26,996 nucleotides of DNA from Chlamydiota bacterium (GCA_011065225.1 JAAKFC010000002.1:1-26996), one strand, 5' to 3'; counted from the first letter of the stretch, positions 15,803 through 23,840 are shown. The notes: a model not told the origin generated them from the letters alone. Program-made: numbers and translations.

Positions 15803-17011
15803 TTACGTTCTCCTTCGAACAAACCGTTTGAATTCTTCTCCCCTCTCTTCAAAATTTTGAAAGGCATCGAAACTCGCGCATCCCGGAGAGAAAAGGACCG
15901 TGTCGCCACCTTTTGCAAGTTCCATAGCAACTCTAGCTGCATCTTGCATGGTTTCCACTTGGTGGACTTGATAGCCTTGTAAAGCATTTGCGATTTTTTC
16001 GCGAGCCTCTCCAAAGGCGATGATCAGTGCTATCTGATCTCCATGCTTTTCAAGAGGAGCAAAGGAAAGTCCTTTGTCTTGTCCTCCCAAAAGTAAGAGC
16101 ACTTTTTTTTGCAAAGTCCCTAAAGCATAAACAACTGCTGCAACATTCGTTGCCTTGCTGTCGTTATAATACCGCACTCCTCCAATCTCGGCGACAAATT
16201 CTAACCGATGAGCGGGTTTAGAAAAAGAGGAGCTCGCCTGAAAAAATGCTTTCTCATCCACCCCCAAGAAATTACAAACCAAATGCACTGCTTGCATATT
16301 GTCGCCATCATAGGCTTGGAAGCGGCGGGTAAAGAGGTTTTTCTCGATATTGCAATGCACAAAAAGCTCTCCATCCTCTTTGATGCAATTTTGAATATGG
16401 GCTTTTGTCTTTGCATATTCACTAAGCGAATGATAGCGATCGAGATGATCTTCGGCAATATTGAGAATCACCCCTACATCCAATACTTTGGCTGTTAGCG
16501 TTTCCAACTGATAAGAACTGAGCTCAACAATGAGAATCTCCTCTCCCCCTACAGAGCTTGTCAGCGGCGTTCCCACATTGCCCACAGCGCGCGCGCGCCT
16601 CCCGCAAGCATTCAAACAATGTTCGAGCATTTTGACCACGGTAGTTTTTCCATTGGTTCCCGTTACTCCGATACAAGGCTGCGAAAGATTTTCCAGAGCA
16701 ATTTGTGCCTCTCCTTTGATAGGAACTCCTGCCATCCTTGCCCGTTCACATAAGGGATGATCCATTGGAACACCCGGAGATACAACGACGAGGGAAAAAT
16801 CTGAGAGATCGGCAATTTTTTTCGGAGCAAGCTTATCATCAAAACCCACCACCTCATAGCCCTTTTTCTCGAGGAATGCCGAGGCAGAAGTTCCGCTAAT
16901 ACCAAGTCCAATTACAAGAGCTTTTACTGTATTTTTAGCGATATGACTGCCACCATGGCGAGGATGAGGGCGATGATCCAAAACCGCATCACTACCTTCA
17001 TCTCTGGCCAC
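15803..17011 (-). CDS. murD: UDP-N-acetylmuramoyl-L-alanine--D-glutamate ligase
   Basis: MurD adds D-Glu to UDP-MurNAc-L-Ala. Clear blocks are ALVIGLGISGTSASAFLEKKG (N-terminal site), the ATP loop GVTGTNGKTTVVKML, LNIAEDHLDRY, FYNDSKATNVAAV (as YYNDSKATN) and LLLGGQDKGL. The start is unusual. Between the in-frame TTG at 16981 and the conserved VKALVIG there is no ATG, GTG or TTG, so a canonical start (ATG 17011 or TTG 16981) lies inside mraY and yields a 20- to 28-residue tail not expected for the family. A rare start such as ATC/ATT close to the mraY stop is the alternative. I list the ATG 17011 version; the true N-terminus is uncertain. Confidence 0.93.
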   Translation of the reverse strand: MARDEGSDAVLDHRPHPRHGGSHIAKNTVKALVIGLGISGTSASAFLEKKGYEVVGFDDKLAPKKIADLSDFSLVVVSPGVPMDHPLCERARMAGVPIKGEAQIALENLSQPCIGVTGTNGKTTVVKMLEHCLNACGRRARAVGNVGTPLTSSVGGEEILIVELSSYQLETLTAKVLDVGVILNIAEDHLDRYHSLSEYAKTKAHIQNCIKEDGELFVHCNIEKNLFTRRFQAYDGDNMQAVHLVCNFLGVDEKAFFQASSSFSKPAHRLEFVAEIGGVRYYNDSKATNVAAVVYALGTLQKKVLLLLGGQDKGLSFAPLEKHGDQIALIIAFGEAREKIANALQGYQVHQVETMQDAARVAMELAKGGDTVLFSPGCASFDAFQNFEERGEEFKRFVRRRT

Positions 17012-18141
17012 CCTTTAAATTCAAAATGATGATGCAATGGGCTGCACAAAAAAACACGTTTCTTGTTTCGATAGCGATAACTCAGGACTTGCAAGATCAC
17101 CGATAGAGCTTCAATCACAAAAATTCCCCCGCATAGTGCAAGCAAAAATTCCCTGCGCAGCATCACCGCCGCGATTCCCAAAATACCTCCCAAAGCAAGA
17201 GATCCCGTATCGCCCATAAAAACTTGTGCAGGATACCCATTGTACCACAAAAATCCAAGACATGCCCCAATCATTGCTGACAAATAGACAGCAATCTCTC
17301 CACTTCCCTCCACATAGAGAATGTTCAAGTAGCGGGACATCTCGAGGTTATTCGAGAAAAAAGCAAATAGAGCCAATACTCCTGCAGACATGACGAGCGT
17401 TCCCGCAGCAAGGCCATCGAGTCCATCAGTGAGATTAACCGCATTGGAAGCACCTGTAATGACAAAGATGGTAAAAAGAAGCCCTAAAATTAAGGCCCCG
17501 CCACTCAGAGTAAAAAACGCTCCCTTCTTAAACGGAAGAAAGTAGGAGCCCATATATTCTTTTGCTGTGAGAGTTTGAGAAGTCATATGAACTTTTTTGT
17601 TTTCGATGGAATGCATTTGCATTTTGGCCACTGGAGGTTGAAAAAAACGCCCTTTTTCCAAAGCACCTGGAAACCAAATCAAATAGATCCCAATTGCCGC
17701 AGCAAGGAGCACTTGCAATCCAAATTTCTTTTTTGCCCGCAGTCCTTTTGAATTTTTATGCTTCATTTTGAGATAGTCATCAGTACCTCCTAAAATCCCA
17801 AGAAAAATTGTAATGACGAAGAAAATGAGAGAATAAATGCTTGTCAAATCCATCCACAAAAGAAGAGCACTGAGCATTGAAAAGAGGATCAAAATTCCAC
17901 CCATTGTTGGCGTGTTTTTCTTTTTCTTATGCAGCTCGATAAGAAGAGGACAATCATCAACACGAATTGATTGCCCAGTCTTGAGTTCATAGAGGCGGCG
18001 GATGAAATGGGGACCGACAAAAATCGTGATCAAAAGGGTCGTGATAGCTGCAAAGAGCATCCGAGTGGATGAATAGGAAAAGGCTGCGGGAACATGCACC
18101 CCAAAGTGCGATTGCAAAAACCGAATAAAAAATAGCAGCAT
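16924..18141 (-). CDS. mraY: Phospho-N-acetylmuramoyl-pentapeptide transferase
   Basis: MraY attaches phospho-MurNAc-pentapeptide to undecaprenyl phosphate, forming lipid I. Key sites are the GTDDYLK aspartates, the NAVNLTDGLDGLA block with the catalytic Asp, and SPLHHHFEFKGWPE. There are about ten membrane helices. I chose ATG 18141 (MLLFFIRFLQSHFG): AAGGAT lies just upstream and the ATG comes 1 nt after the murF stop. The resulting 405 residues exceed the roughly 360 of E. coli and 336 or so in Chlamydia. Much of the excess is a polar loop of about 45 residues (around FFQPPVAKMQMHSIE to GSYFLPFKKGAFF) ahead of the NAVNL helix. Confidence 0.96.
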   Translation of the reverse strand: MLLFFIRFLQSHFGVHVPAAFSYSSTRMLFAAITTLLITIFVGPHFIRRLYELKTGQSIRVDDCPLLIELHKKKKNTPTMGGILILFSMLSALLLWMDLTSIYSLIFFVITIFLGILGGTDDYLKMKHKNSKGLRAKKKFGLQVLLAAAIGIYLIWFPGALEKGRFFQPPVAKMQMHSIENKKVHMTSQTLTAKEYMGSYFLPFKKGAFFTLSGGALILGLLFTIFVITGASNAVNLTDGLDGLAAGTLVMSAGVLALFAFFSNNLEMSRYLNILYVEGSGEIAVYLSAMIGACLGFLWYNGYPAQVFMGDTGSLALGGILGIAAVMLRREFLLALCGGIFVIEALSVILQVLSYRYRNKKRVFLCSPLHHHFEFKGWPEMKVVMRFWIIALILAMVAVISLKIQ

Positions 18142-18142
18142 G

Positions 18143-19465
18143 TTATCCTTCCAAAATCTCCCAAAGTTTGAGGCTGTTCGCTCCCTTAATGAGCACCACA
18201 TCGCCAGGCTTTGCAAGGGCAAAGAGTTTTTCCTTTACCGCACCTTTTTCGGAAAAATGCTCTGCAGTTTTCCCAAAATGCATCGCCATCTCTTTTGATT
18301 CCTCGCCAATACACAAAAGATGATCCAATGACTTCGCGGCAAAACTTCCTACTTCTTTGTGATAATGGCTAGATGCTTTTCCCAAATCAGGCATCGTTCC
18401 CAAAATCCCAATGACCTTCCCCTGCTTTGCGGGTTTTGGTAAATTTTTGAGAGCAGCCACCATGGAATCGGGATTGGCATTATAGCAATCCTGTATAAAA
18501 GTGATACCGCCTCTTTCGATTCTCTGGAAGCGGAGTTTGTAGGGTTTACACTTTTTCGCTTGATCCTGAATTTCCTTCCAAGAAAGGCCAAGCGCACGTG
18601 CGCAGGAAGCCGCTGCCAAAAAGTTTTCCTTGAGATGATCCCCCTCAAAGCTAAGAGAAATGGGAGGACTATCGTTGATTACAATTCCTTCAACCTTTTC
18701 TTCCATCACAAAATCGGCTTCCCGCACATCGGTAAGATCGTTTTTCCACCCATAGATCCACTTGGAAGCCCTTCCTCCATACAACACCGTGTTGAAGTAA
18801 GCTGCTTGTGCACTCACAATTCCAAGCTGCGTTCTTGTATGAGAAAAAATTTCTGCTTTGGCTTTTGCAATCGCGTCAAGTCCTCCTCGAAAATCTTCTA
18901 TCCCAGCCGGTGCAATGCGCGTGACCATTGCAACATCCGGAGGGGCAATCTGCACTAAACGAGAAATTTCTCCCGATTTTCTCATTCCCATCTCGAGAAT
19001 GAGCACATCATATTCCTCTTCCAAATTGAGCAATGTCAATGGGACCGTAAGCTGAGTATTGTAATTCCCTGGCGTCTTGGCCACTCGATATTTTGCCTTT
19101 AGAAGTGTAGAGAGAAATTCCTTTGTCGTAGTTTTCCCCATAGAACCGGTAATGGCAATGACTTTTTCCCTGCGAGAGGCAAAAGCAGTTTTTGCCAGCG
19201 TGTGCAAACTCGATTGCACATCATCAACTCGCAAAAGACTAAGCCCAAAATCCGGTCCCGAATAATCCTTTCGCACTACAGCTGCTATGGCATTTTTTTG
19301 AGCAACTTCTCCCAAAAACTGATGCCCATCTACTTTTTCACCGGGAAGGGCAAAGAAAAGCCCCCCAGGTTGGATGAGACGACTGTCGATGGCAAAATAT
19401 TGGATCGAATGATCCCCTGCACATTGACAAGCGATTATTTTAGCGATTTCGTTCAAATTCCACAT
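18143..19465 (-). CDS. murF: UDP-MurNAc-tripeptide--D-alanyl-D-alanine ligase
   Basis: MurF completes the UDP-MurNAc-pentapeptide by adding D-Ala-D-Ala. The protein has the ATP loop AITGSMGKTTTKEF (around residue 107), then TPGNYNTQLTVPLTLL, the EMGMRKSGEI block, and DCYNANPDSMVAAL, which is diagnostic for MurF. I chose ATG 19465 (MWNLNEIAKII), giving 440 residues. A longer frame reaches 19582 but would run through the tRNA-Cys gene on the opposite strand, so it is not credible. murF is the first gene of the minus-strand cell-wall group. It is divergent from tRNA-Cys across about 100 bp, which must hold promoters for both. Confidence 0.95.
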   Translation of the reverse strand: MWNLNEIAKIIACQCAGDHSIQYFAIDSRLIQPGGLFFALPGEKVDGHQFLGEVAQKNAIAAVVRKDYSGPDFGLSLLRVDDVQSSLHTLAKTAFASRREKVIAITGSMGKTTTKEFLSTLLKAKYRVAKTPGNYNTQLTVPLTLLNLEEEYDVLILEMGMRKSGEISRLVQIAPPDVAMVTRIAPAGIEDFRGGLDAIAKAKAEIFSHTRTQLGIVSAQAAYFNTVLYGGRASKWIYGWKNDLTDVREADFVMEEKVEGIVINDSPPISLSFEGDHLKENFLAAASCARALGLSWKEIQDQAKKCKPYKLRFQRIERGGITFIQDCYNANPDSMVAALKNLPKPAKQGKVIGILGTMPDLGKASSHYHKEVGSFAAKSLDHLLCIGEESKEMAMHFGKTAEHFSEKGAVKEKLFALAKPGDVVLIKGANSLKLWEILEG

Positions 19466-19520
19466 AAACTTGTGATCATGACATATTTTACCAAACTTGC
19501 CAAACAGTTCCCCTGTATGC

Positions 19521-19549
19521 TTGACGAGTTCGAAAAATTTCCGCATAAT
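19521..19549 (+). promoter_or_regulatory. Sigma-70/66-type promoter for tRNA-Cys
   Basis: TTGACG (19521-19526) and CATAAT (19544-19549) are separated by exactly 17 bp, close to the TTGACA-17-TATAAT consensus. Transcription would start near 19556, about 13 nt before the mature tRNA end. This probably drives tRNA-Cys and possibly rsmI-coaX-groEL behind it. The call is from sequence only. Confidence 0.65.
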
Positions 19550-19568
19550 CCACCTACTTACTCCTATT

Positions 19569-19640
19569 GGTGGCATGGCCAAGTGGTAAGGCAGGAGCCT
19601 GCAAAGCTCCCATTCCCCAGTTCGAATCTGGGTGCCACCT
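19569..19640 (+). tRNA. tRNA-Cys (anticodon GCA)
   Basis: The cloverleaf is complete in 72 nt. The acceptor stem GGTGGCA pairs with TGCCACC and the discriminator base is T (U73), the known identity mark of tRNA-Cys. The anticodon stem GGAGC pairs with GCTCC around the loop CTGCAAA, giving anticodon GCA. The T arm has CCCAG, TTCGAAT and CTGGG. The CCA end is not encoded. A T-run follows, then the ATG of rsmI only 9 nt after the tRNA, so the tRNA is probably processed from a transcript that continues into rsmI. Confidence 0.96.
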
Positions 19641-19648
19641 ATTTTTTT

Positions 19649-20455
19649 ATGCTTTATCTTGTTGCAACTCCTATTGGCAATCTCGCAGATATTACCCTTA
19701 GAGCTTTGGAGACATTGAAAAATGTCGATCTAATTTTGTGCGAAGACACGCGCCAGAGTGGAATCTTGCTCAAAAAATATGGGATCGAGACACCTATGAA
19801 GAGCTTCCATAAGTTTAGTGAAAAAAAACTTGAGGATGCGATAGTGCGGGATCTGCAGGCTGGCAAGAAAATCGCTCTGATCTCAGATGCTGGCACACCT
19901 GGAATCAATGACCCGGGGCAAAAGTTGGTCGAAAGATGCCAAAGAGAAGATTTGAAAGTGACAAGTCTTCCTGGACCTTCGGCTCCGATCCTCGCGCTCA
20001 CATTAGCAGGTTTTGTTTTCGAGCGCTTTCAGTTTGTAGGTTTTTTGCCAAAAAAAGCCGGCGAGCGAAAAAAAGTATTGCTCGATGCTTTTTTCTATCC
20101 AGGAGTCACAGTCTGTTTTGAAAGTCCACGGCGCATTCATAAGACGCTGGAGGAAATTGCAAAATGGGGGCCAGAGCAAGAGGTGGCAGTCGTACGCGAG
20201 ATGACAAAAGTGTATGAGGAAATAATGCGTGGCAAAGCGAAAAGATTTTTAGCATCCGAAATTCGAGGTGAAGTGGTTCTTGTGATTGAAGGTCACAAAA
20301 AATGGGAAGTGACCATGCCCCCAAAAGAGCACGTTTCTCAGCTCCAAAAAGAATATGACTTGACTAAGCAAGAGGCTATCAAACTGAGCGCCCAACTGCG
20401 CGGCGTATCAAAAAAAAAGATGTATGATTGCTTCATTTCTGACGAGGACGTATAA
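19649..20455 (+). CDS. rsmI: 16S rRNA (cytidine-1402-2'-O)-methyltransferase
   Basis: RsmI methylates the 2'-OH of C1402 in the 16S rRNA decoding centre. The 268-residue protein has the SAM-dependent tetrapyrrole-methylase fold with family blocks LYLVATPIGNLADITLRALE, then LILCEDTRQSGILLKKYGI, ALISDAGTPGINDPG and SLPGPSAPILALTLAGF. ATG 19649 gives MLYLVATPIGNL, the standard N-terminus. The open frame continues upstream through the tRNA, which is irrelevant. The gene lies 9 nt after tRNA-Cys and 8 nt before coaX, suggesting one transcript. Confidence 0.95.
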   Translation: MLYLVATPIGNLADITLRALETLKNVDLILCEDTRQSGILLKKYGIETPMKSFHKFSEKKLEDAIVRDLQAGKKIALISDAGTPGINDPGQKLVERCQREDLKVTSLPGPSAPILALTLAGFVFERFQFVGFLPKKAGERKKVLLDAFFYPGVTVCFESPRRIHKTLEEIAKWGPEQEVAVVREMTKVYEEIMRGKAKRFLASEIRGEVVLVIEGHKKWEVTMPPKEHVSQLQKEYDLTKQEAIKLSAQLRGVSKKKMYDCFISDEDV

Positions 20456-20463
20456 TCTTCCCG

Positions 20464-21207
20464 ATGGATCTTGTACTCGATATTGGCAACTTCCGCGTGA
20501 AGGGCGCATTTTTTGATGGGGATCAAGTGATAGAAAGTTTTGTCATTCGCCCCGAAAAAGAACATTTAGAAAAAGCACTCGAAGGCAAGCGAGCCAATGA
20601 TGTGCTCATCTCTTCTGTGAATACTGAGATAGAACCTATGGTGCGTGAAGTTTTGGCATCGCAAGGATTTTCCTATAATGTGCTCGATTTTTCTACGGGG
20701 AAAGTCGTCTTGGATGTGGATGAGCCTGAATCGGTGGGGCATGACAGAATTGCCAATGTCTACGGCGCTTTGTTCCATTTTCCTCAAAATGATTGCATTG
20801 TGGTCGACTTAGGAACTGCCGTAACTTTTGATTATGCAGGCTGTGATGGAAGATATTTGGGGGGTGCCATTTATCCTGGAATGGATATTGGGGCAAAAGC
20901 TTTAGCGCAGTATACTAGCAAGCTACCCGAGGTCAAAACAATCAAACCCCCGGTACCCATTGCCAAAACCACAGAAACTCACATTCAAAGCGGGCTCTAT
21001 TGGGGACTTTTGGGGGCAATAGAGAGAATTACATTTGAAATGCGAAGTACTTCGCAAAACCCAAGCAATGTGAAAATCATTGCAACGGGTGGGTTGCTCA
21101 AAGAGATCAATATTGAAGATTTAAGCGATCTCATCGATTTGATCGAACCACAGCTCACTCTGATTGGAATACATGAAATTATGAAGGAGAAGAAAAAAGA
21201 TGTCTAA
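20464..21207 (+). CDS. coaX: Type III pantothenate kinase
   Basis: CoaX phosphorylates pantothenate, the first step of coenzyme A synthesis. The 247 residues show LVLDIGNFRVKGAFFDG (phosphate loop, usually DxGNTxxK), then ESVGHDRIANVYGAL, VVDLGTAVTFDYA and YLGGAIYPGMDIGAKAL, all defining for type III. The DIGNFRVKG version lacks the common Thr after Asn, a small deviation. The start is 8 nt after the rsmI stop. The 3' end overlaps the GroEL gene by 8 nt and contains its AAGGAG ribosome site, so translation of the two is probably coupled. Confidence 0.94.
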   Translation: MDLVLDIGNFRVKGAFFDGDQVIESFVIRPEKEHLEKALEGKRANDVLISSVNTEIEPMVREVLASQGFSYNVLDFSTGKVVLDVDEPESVGHDRIANVYGALFHFPQNDCIVVDLGTAVTFDYAGCDGRYLGGAIYPGMDIGAKALAQYTSKLPEVKTIKPPVPIAKTTETHIQSGLYWGLLGAIERITFEMRSTSQNPSNVKIIATGGLLKEINIEDLSDLIDLIEPQLTLIGIHEIMKEKKKDV

Positions 21208-22786
21208 TCAAGCCAAAGAACTAATTTTTGAAGAAGAAGCGCGCGAATATTTGCGCAAAGGGATTAAAAAACTGACCGATGTGGTCGGAGTCACTTTGGG
21301 GCCAAAAGGGCGCCATGTGGGTCTTGATGCCAGCTGGGGAGCACCTAAAATCACCAATGATGGCAATCATATTGCAAAAGATGTCGAGCTCAAGGACCAA
21401 TATGCCAATATGGGCGTCTCGATCGGGAAAGAAGTAGCCAACAAAATGAAAGAAAAGTGCGGCGATGGAACGACAACAAGCATTCTCCTTCTTGGCTCTT
21501 TGGTGGAACATGGGGTCAAAAACATTGCTGCTGGCGCCAGTCCAATCCTCATCAAACGGGGAATGGAAAAAACTGTCGACGCGATCGTAAGACAGCTCGA
21601 AAAAAGTGCGTCCGTTGTGAAGAAAGACTCGGAAATCGAGGAAATTGCCACTGCTTCTGCCTCAGGGCAAGAAGAAGTGGGCAAGATGATTGCCGAAGCA
21701 TTTCGGCAAGTAGGAAAATCCGGCGTGATTTCCATCGAAGAAGCAAAAGGGACCGAAACTACCATTGAGATGGTGGAAGGACTCGAATTTGATCGGGGCT
21801 ATGCGAGCGCTTATTTCTGCACAAATCCCGAAAATATGACATGCGAGATGACCAAACCCCGCATCCTTGTCACCGACAAGAAAATTTCTTCAGTCCAAGA
21901 AATCCTTCCCCTATTGCAAACATCAGCTACTGGCGCACAAGAACTTTTGATCATCGCCGATGATATCGAAGGTGATGCCCTTTCCACTCTTGTCGTCAAC
22001 CGTTTGCGTGGAACGTTAAAGGTATGCGCAGTCAAAGCCCCAGGCTTTGGGGATCGTCGCAAAGCTCTATTGGAAGATATTGCAATTTTGACAGGAGCAA
22101 CACTCATCTCAGAAGAGAGGGGCACGACTCTCAAAGATGCCGACTCTTCAGTCTTAGGGGGAGCCGAGAAGATTATCATCACCAAAGATCACACGACAAT
22201 CGTAGGTGGCGAAGGTGAAGTAAAAGCAATCCAAGAGAGAGTGAAACAAATCGAGGGCGAGATGGAGCATACGACAAACTCCTATGACAAAGAAAAGCTC
22301 GAAGAGCGCAAAGCCAAACTCTCTGGAGGTGTCGCCGTCATCCGTGTGGGAGCCTTAACAGAGCCAGCTCTAAAAGCAAAGAAACAGACGTTTGAAGATA
22401 GCCTCAATTCCACTCGTGCTGCAATCGAAGAAGGGATTGTTGTAGGAGGTGGGATAGCTCTTATACGCGCTAGCAAAGCAGTAGAAAAAGAGCTGAAGCT
22501 CGAGGAAGAAGAGAAAGTAGGTATGCAAATCGTTCTCGATGCTTGCGTAGCTCCCTTCAAACAACTCGTCGCAGGAAGCGGTTATGACGGCTCGGTCTAT
22601 CTTGAAGAAGTCAAAAACCAAAAAGAGCAGATGGGCTTTAACGTTTTGACAGGTCAAGTCGAAGACCTATTCAAAGCTGGGGTGCGTGATCCCCTCAAAA
22701 TTGTGAAAAGCGGACTTCTCTTCGCCTCTTCAGCAGCTGGCGTCGTGCTTCTCTCAGAATGTCTCATTGGAGAAGATGAGAGTTGA
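21200..22786 (+). CDS. groEL3: GroEL paralogue (chlamydial GroEL3-type chaperonin)
   Basis: The 528-residue chaperonin keeps the ATPase sites: TLGPKGRHV (near residue 30), NDGNHIAKDVELKD, GDGTTTSIL, EEGIVVGGGIAL and the Asp in FEDSLNSTRAAIEEG. It lacks the Gly-Gly-Met C-terminal tail of typical GroEL and ends LLSECLIGEDES. There is no groES upstream. Chlamydiae carry three groEL genes, and the third lies beside murF (from memory CT755), exactly the position here. These extra copies are diverged from the main GroEL; whether this one folds proteins with GroES or has another role is not known. The start overlaps coaX by 8 nt. No CIRCE-type heat-shock operator is visible. Confidence 0.9.
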   Translation: MSNQAKELIFEEEAREYLRKGIKKLTDVVGVTLGPKGRHVGLDASWGAPKITNDGNHIAKDVELKDQYANMGVSIGKEVANKMKEKCGDGTTTSILLLGSLVEHGVKNIAAGASPILIKRGMEKTVDAIVRQLEKSASVVKKDSEIEEIATASASGQEEVGKMIAEAFRQVGKSGVISIEEAKGTETTIEMVEGLEFDRGYASAYFCTNPENMTCEMTKPRILVTDKKISSVQEILPLLQTSATGAQELLIIADDIEGDALSTLVVNRLRGTLKVCAVKAPGFGDRRKALLEDIAILTGATLISEERGTTLKDADSSVLGGAEKIIITKDHTTIVGGEGEVKAIQERVKQIEGEMEHTTNSYDKEKLEERKAKLSGGVAVIRVGALTEPALKAKKQTFEDSLNSTRAAIEEGIVVGGGIALIRASKAVEKELKLEEEEKVGMQIVLDACVAPFKQLVAGSGYDGSVYLEEVKNQKEQMGFNVLTGQVEDLFKAGVRDPLKIVKSGLLFASSAAGVVLLSECLIGEDES

Positions 22787-22829
22787 AATCAAATTCCGAC
22801 GAAATTATGGTGGGCGGTAGGAGAATCTG

Positions 22830-23228
22830 ATGAACCGAAACCGCCGCCCTATGCCTAATAAAAAGCGCAAAGCCTTAGAAAAAGAGATCAAAAAAGGGCA
22901 AAAAAAGCTGTTGGAAATAGAAGATTTACCACGTACAGATACCCTCACTCCCAGAGATGCTCTAAAAAAATATCCTGCTAAACGCCAGAAGATGGAAAAG
23001 CCTCTGATGGATTCGGTCAAAAGAAAGATGGCCATCAAGAAAAAGAAAAAAGAGACCAAACATTCCAAGCGCACCACTCCTGGAGATGTGGCGCACCGCG
23101 AGTCGCCTCCTGCTCATGCCCACACCGAGAATGAGCGCTGGCAGAAAACCCTCGAAGTCCAAAGTAAAACTAAAAGAAAAATTTTAACCTCTAAGCTGCA
23201 GAAGCGTAGACCTAAGGGAAGAAAGTAG
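22830..23228 (+). CDS. Small lysine-rich basic protein of unknown function
   Basis: This 132-residue protein is extremely basic, with Lys/Arg clusters throughout (for example KRKMAIKKKKKETKHSKR). A His/Pro-rich patch lies near residues 85-100 (VAHRESPPAHAHTEN) and the C-terminal tail is basic. There is no membrane helix, signal peptide or known motif. AGGAG at 22819-22823, 6 nt before the ATG, is one of the best ribosome sites in the window and argues that the gene is real. It may bind nucleic acid or ribosomes, but that rests only on charge. It follows groEL by 43 nt and may be the last gene of that transcript. Confidence 0.65.
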   Translation: MNRNRRPMPNKKRKALEKEIKKGQKKLLEIEDLPRTDTLTPRDALKKYPAKRQKMEKPLMDSVKRKMAIKKKKKETKHSKRTTPGDVAHRESPPAHAHTENERWQKTLEVQSKTKRKILTSKLQKRRPKGRK

Positions 23229-23276
23229 AAAAATAGCCCTTATGCTCTTCCCCTATCCGATCTTCATTTTCTGATT

Positions 23277-23294
23277 TATAGCATGCATGCTATA
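23277..23294. promoter_or_regulatory. Operator palindrome 1 (ATAGCA-N4-TGCTAT)
   Basis: This is a perfect 18-bp palindrome with core ATAGCA-TGCA-TGCTAT at 23278-23293. A TATAAT box (23293-23298) begins on its last base, so a bound protein would block that -10 element. The same half-sites with the same spacing recur at 23343-23358, 65 bp away centre to centre. The two sites precede an HTH gene, which suggests self-repression. Confidence 0.7.
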
Positions 23295-23333
23295 TAATTT
23301 TTATATTTTTATGTCTACTCGGCATAAAATCTA

Positions 23334-23361
23334 TTGATTTCTATAGCACAAATGCTATCAT
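23334..23361 (+). promoter_or_regulatory. Promoter of HTH/Fic module with operator 2 in its spacer
   Basis: TTGATT (23334-23339) and TATCAT (23356-23361) are 16 bp apart and form a plausible sigma-70-type promoter. Operator 2, ATAGCA-CAAA-TGCTAT (23343-23358), fills the spacer and reaches into the -10 box, the classic place for a repressor. An AAGGTG ribosome site (23368-23373) and the HTH gene's ATG (23379) follow. Confidence 0.6.
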
Positions 23362-23378
23362 AAGGCTAAGGTGAAATT

Positions 23379-23840
23379 ATGAAACCCTATTCTCCTTCAG
23401 AAAAGCTCCTTATTGAAGAAGTTATGCAAGCCTCTCAGAAGATGAGAACAGCTGTAAGAGGCCTCTCAATTGGAGCGCTTATTAAATCAATTCGCACACA
23501 ATTGGGAATGTCACAGAAGGCGTTAGCGAAACGTGCAGGGGTTCCCCAATCTACTGTTTCCCGTATAGAACAAGGCAAAAGGGATATGAACCTATCGACC
23601 TTGCACAAAATCCTTGGTGCAATTTCATGTGATCTCGTGATTGCTCCCCTATTGAAAGACTCAATTGATGCAATTCGACGTAAGCAAGCAAGAAAAATTG
23701 CTGAAAAGCAAGTACGCTATCTTAAAGGGACAATGAACTTGGAAGATCAACAACCAGATTCTCGATTTATTGAAGAACTGTTGAAACGGGAAGAAGAACA
23801 TCTCTTACAGGGACCGAATGCTAAATTATGGGACGAATAG
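23379..23840 (+). CDS. XRE-family HTH protein (mobile mystery protein A type)
   Basis: The 153-residue protein has a Cro/C1-type helix-turn-helix at about residues 45-90: IRTQLGMSQKALAKRAGVPQ, then STVSRIEQGKRDMNLSTL. The preceding MRTAVRGLSIGALIKSI and the following ISCDLVIAPL segments fit the 'mobile mystery protein A' family, which is encoded next to a Fic-domain 'protein B'. The likely role is an antitoxin-like DNA-binding autorepressor, matching the two identical operator palindromes upstream. Start ATG 23379 is supported by AAGGTG 5 nt before it. It is followed, after a 166-bp palindromic repeat, by the Fic gene. Family assignment is from memory of the pattern. Confidence 0.85.
   Translation: MKPYSPSEKLLIEEVMQASQKMRTAVRGLSIGALIKSIRTQLGMSQKALAKRAGVPQSTVSRIEQGKRDMNLSTLHKILGAISCDLVIAPLLKDSIDAIRRKQARKIAEKQVRYLKGTMNLEDQQPDSRFIEELLKREEEHLLQGPNAKLWDE

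Noticed and set aside
18142..18222. MraY start at 18222
   Set aside because: It would overlap murF by 80 nt and add 27 residues with no family support; ATG 18141 has a good ribosome site.
19466..19582. Extended murF start at 19582
   Set aside because: The extension would run antisense through the start of tRNA-Cys, and the MurF family begins near MWNLNEI at 19465.
19202..19648. Extended rsmI frame starting at 19202
   Set aside because: The frame passes through murF (antisense) and the tRNA gene; the RsmI family begins at MLYLVATPIGN (19649).
21511..21768. Arg-rich plus-strand open frame inside the GroEL gene
   Set aside because: It is an out-of-frame shadow of groEL3 with no motif of its own.
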